Origin: an uncultured Muribaculaceae bacterium
GTDB lineage: Bacteria > Bacteroidota > Bacteroidia > Bacteroidales > Muribaculaceae
Direction: 5' to 3'
Assembly (NCBI GenBank): GCA_910578305.1
Contig: CAJTQH010000059.1
Span: forward strand, 1-13,976
DNA length: 13,976 bases
Position 1 is the stretch's first letter. Each line of letters begins with the position of its first letter. Under the pieces are notes generated by a model. The model searched no databases, was not told the DNA's origin, and saw only the letters and a list, made by a program, of their open reading frames with translations. This document shows, piece after piece, positions 13,293 to 13,976 of the stretch. Both the position numbers and the translations under genes were made by a program.

Positions 13293-13976
13293 TCAGAGCG
13301 TTTTCTTCACTTCGACCTCTTCGAAGCATTCAATGATATCGCCTTCCTGGACATCGTTATAGCCATTGATGTTCAGACCGCAATCGTAACCCGAAACAAC
13401 CTCCTTGACGTCGTCCTTGAAACGCTTGAGTGATCCGAGTTCACCGGTGTAACGCACAATACCGTCACGTATTAGACGGATCTTGCCCGAACGTTTGATT
13501 CGTCCTTCACGCACCATACATCCGGCCACAGTGCCCACTTTGGATATCTTATAGGTCTGAAGCACTTCGGCCGTACCGGTGATTTCCTCCTTAAGTTCGG
13601 GAGCAAGCATGCCTTCCATAGCGTCCTTCACCTCCTCAATAGCCTGATAGATCACAGAGTAGAGACGTATCTCCACGCCGTCACGCTCGGCAGCGCGTCG
13701 GGCAGCAATCGACGGACGCACCTGGAAGCCGATGATAATGGCATCGGAAGCAGCAGCCAGAGTGACATCGCTTTCGGAAATCTCGCCCACAGCCTTGTGG
13801 AGCACATTGATCTGTATCTCTTCGGTCGAAAGCTTAATGAGCGAATCGGAGAGAGCCTCAATGGAACCGTCGACGTCGCCCTTTACAATAATATTGAGTT
13901 CCTGGAAGTTACCTATTGCACGACGGCGGCCGATATCCTCAAGAGTAAGAATCTTCTTGGTTCGCAGTCCAAGATC
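13293..13976 (-). CDS. infB: Translation initiation factor IF-2, C-terminal part (5' end outside window)
   Basis: The last 227 residues of IF-2, the GTPase that places initiator fMet-tRNA on the 30S subunit and promotes subunit joining. The frame is open to the window edge. Visible is the start of domain III with QELNIIVKGDVDGSIEALSD, then QINVLHKAVGEISESDVTLA and ASDAIIIGFQVRPS, followed by the C-terminal fMet-tRNA-binding domain, including KISKVGTVAGCMVREGRI, a KRFKDDVKEV segment and GYDCGLNINGYNDVQEGDIIE. The G domain lies beyond the window. The sequence is typical of Bacteroidota IF-2 and ends with VEVKKTL. folK follows on the same strand. Confidence 0.97.
   Translation of the reverse strand, partial: DLGLRTKKILTLEDIGRRRAIGNFQELNIIVKGDVDGSIEALSDSLIKLSTEEIQINVLHKAVGEISESDVTLAAASDAIIIGFQVRPSIAARRAAERDGVEIRLYSVIYQAIEEVKDAMEGMLAPELKEEITGTAEVLQTYKISKVGTVAGCMVREGRIKRSGKIRLIRDGIVRYTGELGSLKRFKDDVKEVVSGYDCGLNINGYNDVQEGDIIECFEEVEVKKTL

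Noticed and set aside
13252..13329. N-terminal extension of FolK from the ATG at 13329
   Set aside because: The extra 26 residues have no HPPK similarity and overlap the end of infB; the ATG at 13251 directly precedes the family's first strand.
1..13976. CRISPR array, rRNA genes or known anti-phage defence genes
   Set aside because: No regularly spaced repeats, no rRNA-like sequence and no defence-type nuclease, helicase or TIR/Toll-like protein was found on either strand.

Overview
The window looks like ordinary chromosomal DNA from a member of the Bacteroidota, most likely Bacteroidales. Four things support this. The promoters match the Bacteroides-type pattern (TTTG, about 20 nt, TAnnTTTG) rather than TTGACA/TATAAT. 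Gene starts have A/T-rich leaders instead of strong Shine-Dalgarno sites. There is an NAD(P)-linked dehydrogenase of the carboxyspermidine polyamine route. Finally, there is a lipoprotein resembling a Bacteroides DUF4836-type family. Coding regions sampled by eye are fairly GC-rich (about 60% in thyA and hflX), which would suit a Muribaculaceae-like lineage, but that family-level placement is inference. I see no CRISPR array, transposase, integrase, rRNA gene or phage gene.

Layout. (1) 2-2624, plus strand: a tight cluster of tadA (5' end outside the window), a membrane polyferredoxin, thyA and folA, with a 6-bp gap and then two 4-bp ATGA overlaps. ThyA makes dTMP and oxidises methylene-tetrahydrofolate to dihydrofolate, which FolA reduces again. 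(2) 2625-4753: two identical tRNA-Asp(GUC) genes on the minus strand. Each has its own Bacteroides-type promoter and rho-independent terminator, and they bracket a lower-GC gene for an exported retropepsin-like protease with a PDZ domain. (3) 4754-5425, minus: an unrecognised membrane-anchored protein with YD/RHS-like short repeats, divergent from the next block. (4) 5599-11382, plus: a probable long transcription unit of carboxyspermidine dehydrogenase, a cation diffusion facilitator, and then an overlapping trio of large lipoprotein, ABC ATPase and FtsX-like permease. (5) 11387-12748, plus: a near-perfect promoter and a structured leader of about 100 nt ahead of hflX. (6) 12781-13976, minus: the 3' part of infB followed by folK, convergent with hflX.

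Most genes are recognisable housekeeping genes. The best candidates for something undescribed are the lipoprotein-ATPase-permease trio (7878-11382), whose ATPase lacks the usual switch histidine, and the protease gene set between duplicated tRNA-Asp units. Function is not settled by sequence for either. Motif residue numbers below were counted by hand from the translations.
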